Position numbers and translations under genes: made by a program. Positions 45,743-56,162 of a stretch of DNA of 64,000 nt are shown piece by piece. How positions within the stretch are numbered: the first letter of the stretch is position 1; each line of letters begins with the position of its first letter. The stretch covers positions 2,976,001 through 3,040,000 of the forward strand of contig JAHRBS010000004.1 in the NCBI GenBank assembly GCA_024305745.1. Direction: 5' to 3'. The notes beneath the pieces were generated by a model that worked only from the letters and a program-made list of their open reading frames with translations, did not search any database and was not told the DNA's origin. The DNA comes from Polyporus tsugae. Lineage: Eukaryota; Basidiomycota; Agaricomycetes; Polyporales; Polyporaceae.

Positions 45743-48320
45743 TTATAGGGACTTGTCGTCAATCCGCTTCGCCGCAGCCGCAGGCGTGGGTAAGGGGTCC
45801 GGCGGCGCGCTGGAGGGCTCGACACTTTCTAGGGGTGGAGGTGCGCTGCGCTCCTGGCTGTTCTGCTCGAGCCACCTGTCCATCGCGTCCTTGCGGTTGG
45901 CGAACGGTCGAGGGCCGAGAAGAGCGATCATATCCTCACTAGATCCTAAATGTCAGCCTAGGCAAGGGACAGAATTATGGTGGAAAACATACCGGTTAAT
46001 GACCTCCTTCTCGAGGAGCAACTGCGCAACCTTCTCAACGTCCTCCTTGTGTTTCGTAAGCAGCTCTGTTGTCCGCTGGTGGGCATGACTACAAGAACAA
46101 GCATTAGCACAACGCTGGTACAGGAGAAGGTGTATTACGAACACAATCATCTTCCGTACTTGCTCGTCGAGCATCTCGGCCGTCTTCTCGCTGAAGGGCT
46201 TGACCAAGGACTCCTGTGTGGCGTTGGCGCCTCCATAGCTTACGGGACCGACAACGGTGTTCATGCCGTAGTTTGCGACGACCTCGAATGCAATTTTGGT
46301 GATCTTCTGGAGATCATCCTGTGCACCGGTTGTGATGTTCTCGTAACCGAAGAAGATCTCCTCCGAGACACGACCGCCGAGGGTCATGCATATCCTGTCG
46401 AGCATCTGCGGTGTAGAGAACAAGTACCGGTCCGGAGGCAGATACTTCGAACGCAATTTCAACAAAACGCTCGCCATTGGGATCGTAAGATATGTCACAC
46501 ACCTTGGCATAGCCAAGCGCACCGACGCCGCGGGGGATGATGCTGACCTTCAGAAGAGGGTCTGCATGCTCGAGGAACCAACCACAGATTGCGTGGCCAG
46601 CCTCGTGGTACGCGACCGTCTTCTTCTCCTCGGGGTTCAGCAGCCTACTCTTGCGCTCGAGACCGACAACGACACGCTCGATAGCGGCCTCGAAGTCGTC
46701 CTCAGTCACAGCGTCGTGACCGACGCGTGCCGCATGCAACGCCGCCTCGTTACACACGTTCGCAACGTCGGCACCAGAGAAACCGGGTGTGAGCACCGCG
46801 AGCTTCTCCGCGAACTTCTCGACCTCGGGGAGCGTGTTTGAGAGGCGAAGAGGTTTGAGGTGAACCATGAAGATGCCCCTACGGCCCACAACATCTGGGC
46901 GGTCGACGGTGATGTGCCTGTCGAAGCGACCAGGACGCATCAGGGCCGAGTCGAGGACGTCAGGCCGGTTGGTACCAGCGAGGACGACGACGTGCTCCTG
47001 GGTACCGAAGCCGTCCATCTCGACGAGGAGCTGGTTCAGCGTCTGCTCACGTTCGTCGTTCCCGCCAATGCCCTTGCCCTTGCCGCGAGACTTGCCGATA
47101 GCGTCGATTTCGTCAATGAAGATGATCGAAGGGGCGTTCTTCTTCGCGGTTGCGAACAGGTCGCGGACGCGGGAAGACCCGACACCGACAAACAGCTCGA
47201 CGAACTCGGAGCCGGACACGGAGTAGAAGGGGACGCCGGCCTCGCCTGCAGTCGCCTTCGCGAGCAGGGTCTTGCCGGTACCAGGAGGACCAGAGAGGAT
47301 GGCACCTCGGGGGATCTTCGCACCGAGCCGCTCGTAGCGGGAAGGCTCCTTGAGGAAGGAGACGAACTCCATGATCTCCACCTTGGCCTCGTCCATGCCA
47401 GCGATGTCGTTGAAGCGGACCCGGACGTCCGTCTCGTTGTTGAACATCCGAGCCTTGCTCTTGCCAACGCTGAAGATACCTCCGCTTCCGCCTCCCGCCC
47501 CACCTGCACGGCGCGAAAGCCATATCATGATGCCGGCGAAGAGAAGGGTAGGGCCGAAGCTGAGGAGGTAGCTGAAAGTGGACACCTCCTCATGGTAGGA
47601 AACGGGGATGCGTTCATGCGAAGGGATGGCAAGTTCGTTCTGCGCCTCATCGAGCTTTCGCTCGAAGGCTTCTACCGATCCAATAGAGAAGAAGTAATCT
47701 CCTCCACCAGAAGGCGCGTTCGGGTACATCGCGCCAGTAGCGTTGGAGTGAAGCTTCACACGAACCCGGGAGCGGTTCACGACAGTGAGACTGTCGACGA
47801 GGCCTTTGTCAAGGAATGCTGTCCGGAACTCCTGCCATGTAATCTCGCGCGTGGAGGAATAAGACGTCGAGGAAAGGGCGAAGAAGATGGCCGCGGTGGT
47901 AGCAAGAAGCGCAAGTTGGTTGGGGTTGAATGGGTTGTTGTTGTTCGAGTTCTCCTGCTTGTTGCGTCTGTTTCCGCCCTGTTGGTCCTTCTTCTCGTTA
48001 CCATCCTGCTGCGAGGAACCCGTCGCCTGTCCAGCGGCATGTTGTTGGTGATACCGCTGGAAGAAACCGTCGAGACCCTTCAGAGACTCCTGCTTCGACT
48101 CCGCATCCTTCCCCTCTGCCTGCTGGTTCTCCACCTGGTCCTCCTGGTGCTTCCCACTTTCCTCCGGGGACTTTGAGTCGGTCGGTGGCTTCTGGTCAGG
48201 TTTCGGATAGCTATCCGAGGGAGTAGCGTAGAAACGAGAAAATCTCGAGGGCGCGAGAGCGGGCACAGCCCGTCGCCGTGAGAGCGCGACCGCACGAGCT
48301 CTAAGGGAGCGAGAGAGCAT
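45743..48320 (-). CDS. AFG3: Mitochondrial m-AAA protease (AFG3/YTA12, FtsH family)
   Basis: The ATG at 48320 opens an Arg-rich presequence ([20 protein letters not shown]). A Gln/Asn-rich low-complexity stretch precedes two membrane helices ([19 protein letters not shown] and [20 protein letters not shown]). The AAA domain has Walker [15 protein letters not shown], Walker [14 protein letters not shown], the [17 protein letters not shown], and the M41 metalloprotease site [20 protein letters not shown]. The C-terminal helices include [20 protein letters not shown] and [20 protein letters not shown]. Three introns interrupt the 3' third. The protein is a hexameric inner-membrane protease that degrades misfolded membrane proteins and matures MrpL32. 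The frame continues upstream from 48320 only through a non-ATG codon. AFG3 versus YTA12 cannot be settled; AFG3 is favoured by its C-terminus. Confidence 0.93.
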
Positions 48321-48621
48321 GAAGGGGAAAGGGAGAGAGAGGTGCGAGGGTGAGCTGGGCTGAGCAGACGCGGCCTCCCGCAATTCTCGCTACAGACCGG
48401 GGCGCGCGGCATGACTAACACAACCCCTACTCTGGGGTTTCTTCCATACATGAGTGCGTGTTCTTCCGGCCTGAGGCAGCCATCATCTTCTGGTGGCATG
48501 TGCCGATACATCCATCCATCCTAATATTTGCAACAAGCAGTGCCGTGACGGTACATACAAATTGGCAATAACGAATGTGAACGACGACAAAAGGACTGGG
48601 ACATTGCCGTGGCAGGGCTGC
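48321..48621. other. Intergenic: m-AAA protease promoter
   Basis: A 301-bp gap between two minus-strand genes, holding the protease promoter and the phosphatase 3' flank. Nothing else seen. Confidence 0.5.
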
Positions 48622-50634
48622 TTAATGCTTCATGCGTCCGTCGATGATGTTGTCCGGGAAACCGGCCGTGTAGTTGGCAGAGCAGTCGTACTGGAAGTCA
48701 ACCTCGGCGATGCGCTCCTTCATGCCCTGAACGAAGTTGCCCAACAGACACAGACCGTCCTTGTTCTCCGTGCAGTGGGAGACACCAGTCAATGGAACGA
48801 CTCCATCGTTCAGGACAAACCGGATATAGGATTCTTTCTCGTCCGAGCTGTTCCCAGCAGGGCAGGACATAACCTGACCGACCAGGTTCGTAGCGAACGG
48901 TGTGATGTGGGAGGCGATGTACATCTATAACGGTGCATAGGTAAGGCTTGGTTCTCGCAATATGGAGGAAAAATCTTACTTGGTCATGGACGATGCGGTC
49001 CACGGGCAGCGGCCCACCGCCCACCATGGGGATCGACAAGTTCATGGCCGTGAGGACTGGAAATCAGAACGGCTCAGACTCAGAGCAGCGGTCTTGAATA
49101 TTGGAAAAAAAATTGACTGACTGGTGGTGATAACCGTATCGTGCGTTGCGTCCACATAGATGGGTTGGTTGAGAGGGAAGGTCATGTTGTTCCCGTCGAT
49201 AGTCTGGTTAAGAGTCGTCGTGAAGTTGGTAATCGGAGTCTGCGTCAGACGGGCCACCAGCTCCTGGACGTAGCCGATACCTTGAGCGGCAGCAGAGGGA
49301 GTGCCAGGACCGGAACTGTACCAGAAGTCTAGGTCTGATCACCCGTGTCAATGGCTTCGGTGGGGAAAATTGTGCCTGTTCCACAACTCACCAAGGCCGT
49401 ACTCATACCCTTTCCACTCATCCTCTGTGAACAGATCGCAGAATTCGGAGTAGCCCAGAGCAACCGTCTCGTAAGCACAGAGTGATTGCATCCTGGAAAC
49501 AGCCGAGACGTCCAGCTTAAACCCGTCGATGTAATGCTGAAGGCGGGCGACAGCGTCCTTAAGGTAGATATTCGTCCAGTTGCCGACCGCGATAGTGCCG
49601 AGGTTGGCGTTGTCATTGTTGGCATTGGGGCAGGCGTCCCATGGGGTCAGAGCGTCGTAGAATCCGTCGTCCTCGATAACAATGACCTGATGATAGGACG
49701 ATTGGTACTGCTGCACTCCAAAGAAGCCCGCGGCGAAGTGGAGACTATTTGTATCAAGTCAACACTAGTTATCCGGACACAAGAAATAGCACCTCTTACG
49801 CGGAATCGACCATACGCGCGTTAGAAGTAGTGCGGAAAACTGGGAGCTCCGTGAAATTCTTCAAAAGGTGTCCGTACTTCACCCTGAATGCAACCCCAAG
49901 GTCGAAACTGAGGGGCACGTTCATCAGATCTCTATCATAGCATTTACAGGAACCGAATCAATGCTTACAGTTGCTCACGGCCAAAGGGGGTGAGGAGTTC
50001 GGCTCCAAGTTTGTACGTCCACGTGTTCAAAAACTCAAGAGGGCCAGAGGCGGTGAAACCGGTTGAGTTAGCAGCGGCGTGCAACTTCGCTGCAAACTTG
50101 GCGGGACCAGATCCCGAGGTTGGGTACCTCGCGCCGTGCCGGTGCAGCAGGTGCACTTGAGTGAGTTCGCAACCGGACGGCACCCTGGCTGTGGCGTTCA
50201 GGCCGAAGGCATTCTCTCCGACAGACCACCACGGCGAAAGATTGCCCCAATATTGCATGGGGTTTAGAGGCGGACGTCTAACTGGTGCCTGAGCCTCTAC
50301 AGGGTTTATCAGTGGGTAGACGTCGTGTTTCGCAGGTGCGACGGGGGCGGTCTCGATGACCCAGGCCTCGTCGCCAGCTACAACAAAGTGTTAGCTATAC
50401 GTACATGCACTAAAGTACGTGAAGCATACTAGGCGTGGGTCCTGGATGGCCGACCTCCTGGGCATCGGGAAAGTATGCGTCGATGGCAGTGCCTGTGTTG
50501 GTCGCGCCGGGGGGAGGGAAAACAGCGCTAACCGTTGAGCCAGCCCAAGACGCGCCGCTGCCACTGGACTCTGGGGCAGCCACAGCAACTGACGCCGCAC
50601 AGAGAGAGAGGAGGAGAGAAGTAGGGAACACCAT
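48622..50634 (-). CDS. Secreted histidine acid phosphatase, phytase-like
   Basis: Start at 50634 gives a secretory signal (MVFPTSLLLSLCAASVAVA). After about 100 residues of Pro-rich leader come QYWGNLSPWWSVGENAFGL, the catalytic QVHLLHRHGARYPTSGSG with the nucleophile His, LGVAFRVKYGHLLKNFTELP, VFRTTSNARMVDSALHFAAG, and the proton donor motif YVDATHDTVITTVLTAMNL. Eight or so Cys residues (CELTQ, DACPNANND, SLCAYET, FCDLF, MSCPAGN, SHCTENKDGLC, YDCSAN) fit the disulfides of the family, and several NxS/T sites suggest N-glycosylation. The enzyme removes phosphate from extracellular organic phosphates, possibly phytate; substrate preference cannot be told. There are about seven introns. A TATTTAAA-like box lies about 65 bp upstream. 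Confidence 0.93.
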
Positions 50635-52167
50635 AATGCAGGTAAAATTGGGGCGACCAGCGGTACTCTAGTCGACACCGTAACACGAGACCCGAGTATT
50701 TAAATGTTGGCGGGATAGCGCGCTTAGTCCGCAATCGTCTCAACTCCTCCGTAATGCCGGGTGCATTGTCGGCAGTAGGAGAAGGGAAGCGGCGGTGGGC
50801 CTCGTGGTCATGGCTGTTTGCCGGTCGTAAGGGCCAAGGGTTCGACGTTCAATTTTGAGACTTGATCATCTGCACAGAACAGCACTGATGTCAGCGGCTT
50901 CCTTCCTGATCATGAGTTGAAGGTGCATGCTTAACGTTAACTAACGCTCACCGATTTATTAGTGCTGGTGAGCCTCGTCGCCCAGGTTTGAAAGTACTTA
51001 AAGTTACAGTACTTAAGTACAAGCTTGGGTGGTCTGTTGGGAACACGTAATGACGCATCTGCACTGGGTGTGGGTGCAAGCGGTAACCCGGCCCGGCATC
51101 AAAGCAGAAGGTTACATTCTTGCCCGAGGTTCTGATTGGGCGTCCGCGTCATGCATCATCCAGTTATAACTAACGCATGCCAAAGTCACTTAAAATCTAG
51201 TAGCTATGGTCTACTTTCTAACGCTCTCCTGAGTCTCCTCCAAGAGAAGGCGACCTAGCAGACGAGACCTAGTAAGTACTCCACCTTGCTATCTTTCACT
51301 CGCTTCAGTGGAAGCCCCGTGGGCCCGTGCCCAATTTGTCTCGGCGCGCTACGGTTCTGAAAGTAATCCAACGCCTGACATGTTCTTGTCGGCCATATGG
51401 CTCCCATCACCACCACACAGTCCAGTCCGTGCGTACCCATTATATCCAATCACAGGACAAAAATACACGATAACGCCATTTCGAACTTCTGTCTCTGAAC
51501 GTTTTTTATTCTACCACCACCTTCGACTTCTGGGGGCCAGTGGGGGGCAGCAGCGCATCTACCATAGGATTAATAAGTTTCCCATTTCCCACTGCAAGGG
51601 TGGCATCCTTCCATCTTGTATCTAGGTCCTTCAATATGCTACGTGCCTCTAAATCCCCAGACTTGTTCAACCATCCAATTCTCTGGACTCTCGCTTTCAT
51701 TTACGATTACAAATTCCGTAAGGGGAACAATTATTCGCCTTGCATGAGCACGGTCCATGGCCTTACAGGATGTGTACTGTACTGGCATTGTGGTGCATGC
51801 CCATGCGCTTGAATATTTCCTTGGACCGGGAACGAACGATCAAAGCTAACGCGAGTCGTGAGGATTGATTTTCAGCTCCATTACAATCGAATATATGCTG
51901 CTGCCAGTCACAGTCGTGATGATATTTCTCATCCAAAAATCTGTCTGAGAGCTGCCGGTAAACGTTGAACGTCCGAGACCTCCAACCGGCCTCCAACACT
52001 ACACCTTCCAAATTGGTCACGCGATGGACGTTAGCGCCTCAAAGGTCCAAGCAGTGAGCTCGTCGCATATACTTATACTTGTGCTCTTGACTGCGTTAAT
52101 CGTTTAACACCTCGCTTCGGTATAACTCACGCCGTAGTTCCTGCTTCGCCTTGCTCTCGCTCGTGCT
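50635..52167. other. Long divergent intergenic region, acid phosphatase / NRDE2
   Basis: The largest gap (1.5 kb) in the window. Near 50990-51020 the hexamer AGTACTTAA recurs twice and GTACTTAAGTAC is a perfect 12-bp palindrome. Frames of 60-105 codons at 51255-52020 have no domain. I saw no tRNA with both promoter boxes. Phosphate-type E-box CACGTG is not present near the phosphatase start. Confidence 0.45.
50697..50705 (-). promoter_or_regulatory. TATA-like box of the acid phosphatase gene
   Basis: TATTTAAAT (plus strand) reads ATTTAAATA on the gene's strand, 63-71 bp before the ATG. The position and sequence fit a core promoter of a regulated gene. Confidence 0.5.
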
Positions 52168-55100
52168 ATGTCATTCTCTTCCTTCCCCGCCTTCGCTTCG
52201 TTCCCAGACCTCGACCCTGGACCAAGCACTCGTACCTCGACTCCTCGAGAAGAGAAAAAGGAGGGCAAGGAGCACAAGAAGTCGAGGCGAGATGAACACA
52301 GGGAAGGCGACAGCGAGTGGAAGAAGAGGAAACACAAACAGAAACATCGGGAACGCGAGGACGGCGAGCGTGTGCGCCACAAGAAACGTTCTCGCTCCCG
52401 GTCCCCTACCCGCGAGCAGGAGCGATATGCGTTGGACGATGATGAACGGAGGAAACGGGAGGAAGACCGCGGTCACAAGAGAGAAGACGCGGATAGACGA
52501 AGTGCGAAGGAGGGACTGGTCTACTTCACCGATCAGAAGGGTGACCCACTGAACGTGCGGTATGGCGGTCTGCATGCTGGTGACGTGCCAAAGTACTGGC
52601 TGGTCGGAGGTAAGTCATACGTTATGTCTGTCGGTGACAACTAACGAATCGTAAGGTGGAAAGAGGGTCCTTGGCATGAGCCCTGCGTTGTCCGTCGTTT
52701 ATCGTGGGCGCGGAGGCGTCGAAGTTGCTCCCTTTGGGCGTCGCAAGGTACGGATTTAATATTTAGCCCGTTGCCGAGGTGTCAGTGCAATGGTTCACGA
52801 CGCAACAGAATCCTGCACTGGTCGATCCCAGCTCCCGCGTCTTGCTTGCTGCACCTCCCAAACGAAGATTGCTTGCATCTTTCGAGGACCGGTACAAGTT
52901 CCAGGAGGTTGACGGCTTCATTCGCGTCAGGACGAACAAGCCACACAAAGACAACCAGGCATACCGCGAGATCGAGTTGGCGAAGCAAGGCCTCAATTCG
53001 GACGAATCTGACCTCTCCGAGAAGAGCGCAAGTTCGGGCGACGAATCCGACACTACTCCTTTGACATCGTTGCAGTCGACGCTCAAGTCTTTGGAAGAAA
53101 GACTTTCCACAAACCCCACCGACGTTCCTACCTGGCTGTCCCTGCTGTCGCACACGCTCTCCACTGTACCAATCACCTCTAAGAATGCTTTCCGAGCTCG
53201 CGCAGAGATATCGCTCTCCGTCCTATCACGTGCGATATCTACACATCCCAGCAATCTGCGCTCCAAGACCTTGCGTCTCAAGTACTTGAAGGCAGGCGAG
53301 CAAGTTTGGGAACCAGACAAGCTCAGAGAGGAGTGGGAGGATGTCGTCAGGGTCGACAATATCGAGATATGGATGGCATGGTTCGACTGGAGGGTGCACA
53401 GGACTTCGAACTTATTGGAGAGCATCGTTGAGGACTTGGAACGAACATTACGCGCACCCGCCGTTCGAAGAGATGAAATTGGCCAATTGCGGATGTTCTG
53501 GAGAGCAGCTGTTGCACTGCGAGATGCTGGTAAGCGTGTTCCCCCGCGGGAGGAACGAAGTACTTACGGTTTTTTTTTCAGGTTACGTGGAGCGTGCTAA
53601 TGCACTCTTCCAGGCGCAGTCTGAACTGTAAGCGCATCTACATACAATAAGTCTGCGATCTCATGCCCGTTCGCAGGTTGTATGCTGTACCAGAACAGCT
53701 GTCCAACAAGCCGTTTGAAGAACAGCTCGACGCCATGGAGGAGTACTGGGACTCGGAGGTTCCACGTCTAGGCGAACCAGAAGCAAGCGGCTGGGCCGTG
53801 TGGGACGCTTACCGTCACGAGCAGGCTCCGCGACCAACCAAGCCAGTAGAGGCTGCTCCCAACACCTCCGATCCGTACTCGAAGTGGGCCGCGGCCGAGG
53901 GTCTTGCAGATCGCACACGCGCAATATCGCACCGCTCCACCGACGATGACGAGGATGCGGATCCATATGCCGTCGTGCTCTTCTCTGACATCCGACCGCT
54001 GCTCTTGTGTCTGCACTCACTCCGCGCAAAGGACGTCTTCCGTCGTATATGGCTCGCCTTCCTCGGCCTGCACGTCCCCGGTTTCCTCCAGTCACTGTCA
54101 GAGCATCCCGACGACAACTCGGATGATCGCTGGGCCTATTCACATATCGCTACGAGGCCATATCTAGCCTCCTTGTTTCCTGCAAGCGCCTCTGCTCGGC
54201 GAATCACCGCTGATGCACATGCGGGCGTGCTGATAGGCCGAGAGCGGGAGTTCGGGAGCGGGTTTGGTCCCGTGAAGAACTGGGGCTACGACGTGATCGG
54301 ACCCTTAGATACCCAGGGGTCTGGTAAGTGGACGATGTGGTCGAGTGAGGATGTCCAGGACGTGGACCTTCCCTTCGTGAGGGAGATCTTGCGACAATGT
54401 AGGCTAGAGCTGGATGGTCCAGAATGGGACGCGCTCGCTCTCGCCTTCGAGGCCGCCGTGGATGTCAGGAGGTGTGTCACTATGAAGAAGATCTGTTTTC
54501 GTTTGACTGACATAAGACACAGCGCGGTGAAGATCTCCAAGTCGCTGCTCTCTAAAGCCCCAGAGTCATTGCCACACTGGGCCGCCCATGGCCGTCTGCA
54601 GTCCCTCCGGGGAAAGCTCAACGACGCAAGGAAGGTGTACCAGACGGTGCTCACTTCTTGTCAGAATTGTGCTGGTGAGAGCACGCTCTGGTGGGACTGG
54701 GTTCAGCTGGAATGGCTGGCGGGGAACGACGACGCGGCACTACAAGTCATCATACAGTCATCCAGAGTGGCCGGCTCGGGCGGGATCGCTGTCCTGCGCA
54801 CGAAACGGCATTTCCAGAGTCTGCTCTCGCCAGATTCGAACCTGCACTGGAAGGAGCGCGAGGCTTGGATCAAGTCGGCGGCGCTGCTCGAGCTGTTGAC
54901 GTCTTCCATGCAATCGGCGCTCTCCGTGTTTGACTCTCATCTTAGTGCGCTGCAGCCAAGGTCGGCGGCGCACGAGAGCTTGACTGTTGCGTCACTTGCT
55001 CTGCTCTACAATCACGCCACAGTGCTCAAGAATCCGACGCCCCCTGCGGTGCTAAGGGAGCGGGTGGAGAGCGCCATCGAGGTGTACCCAAATAACACTG

Positions 55101-55805
55101 CTATTTTAGGCATGTTCCTGGAAGCAGAGAAAGGGCAGGGTATATGGGGGCGTGTGCGCGCAGTGCTGGGCGAGACTGCCGCGGATGGGACGGGGAAGGA
55201 GAAGGGCGTCGCGAGACGAGCGGCAGAGGTCTGGGTCGCGGGGTGGGAGAAGGGGCGCTGGGAAGCGGAAGTCCAGCGCACTCGAGGCGGGCTAGCCGCG
55301 GCGGTCGAGGACGAGAGGTGGGCACACTTTCCTTGTCTTGGCGTGCTCTGGACGGTGGATCGACTGACCGATTCTTATCCCATTCAGAACGCGCGGAAGC
55401 GCGGTGCTGTGGAAGCTGTTCGTCGCGTTCGAGATACGCGCGGGGGAGCCGGAGCGGGCCAAAAAGCTTCTGTTCCGTGCTATTGGCGAATGTCCGCTCG
55501 TGAAGGGTGAGTGATATACGAGCGGATGCTTTCATTCTAATGTGAACGGCTCTGACACATTTCTGGTCACAGAACTGTATCTACTGGCGTTTGGACCCTT
55601 GCGGGAGGTGTTCAACACGCGCGAGTTGAAGCTGCTGGCAGAAACAATGGCGGAGCGCAGACTTCGGATGCGGGTGGGGTTGGACGAGGTGGTGGGAGAT
55701 TGGACGGACAATGCTAACAGGGCGAGGGAGGAGATGGACGGGTCTGGGGACGAGGATGAGATTGAGCAGAGCGCGCGGGAGCTGCGGCGCCTGATGCCGT
55801 ATTAG
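52168..55805 (+). CDS. NRDE2: NRDE-2 family protein (nuclear RNA surveillance / RNAi factor)
   Basis: Start at 52168. The first 110 residues are an RS/RE-like charged region (KSRRDEHREGDSEWKKRKHK, KKRSRSRSPTREQERYALDD), followed by LVYFTDQKGDPLNVRYGGLH and GKRVLGMSPALSVVYRGRGG, family-specific blocks. The long helical part has HAT/TPR-like repeats: ERLSTNPTDVPTWLSLLSHT, ILSVLSRAISTHPSN-type helices, EEWEDVVRVDNIEIWMAWFD, EEYWDSEVPRLGEPEASGWA and DIRPLLLCLHSLRAKDVFRR. Exon junctions are near 52610, 52748, 53530, 53627, 54470, 55318 and 55507. The end is RELRRLMPY. Worm NRDE-2 acts in nuclear RNAi; human NRDE2 binds MTR4 and restrains exosome activity; S. pombe Nrl1 prevents R-loops and guides cryptic intron handling. 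A nuclear role is therefore expected. Confidence 0.92.
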
Positions 55806-56162
55806 GCGTGTTGTTGTTGTTGTTGTTGCGTGTTTGTACACCATGTTTGTCGAGATCGTGCGTGGGGAACAAGCTTGGTCTGACGACCGCCAACGCTGTT
55901 TGCACACCTCTCGCGACTACACACCCCTCGATTTTCTCTACGCCCCGCACGGCTCTTCCCCTCGTCTTGTCCAGCACCCCGCTGCCCTCTTGTCTTTCAC
56001 TCTCGTCTTTGGTCTATTTCCGCTTCCTGACAGTCCTCCATGCAAGGCCAATAAGTCACCAGTCCGCTCCCTCACATCTCTCGAATTCTATCGACAGCCT
56101 CACTCTAATCTCTACCGTCTACGGGCCTAATACTGTGCTCCCTACTACCCTATTGTTCCACC
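55806..56162. other. Intergenic NRDE2 / BYR4
   Basis: Two genes run in tandem here. A (TTG)6-like triplet repeat lies at about 55809-55828, in the NRDE2 3' UTR. The rest is CT-rich leader before the BYR4 ATG at 56163. Confidence 0.5.

Noticed and set aside
46860..48176. 438-codon plus-strand frame opposite the m-AAA protease
   Set aside because: It mirrors the strong codon bias of the AAA-domain exon; no domain or splice logic of its own.
50830..50850. GGTTCGACG, similar to a tRNA B box
   Set aside because: The last positions do not fit GWTCRANNC and no A box or cloverleaf can be formed around it.
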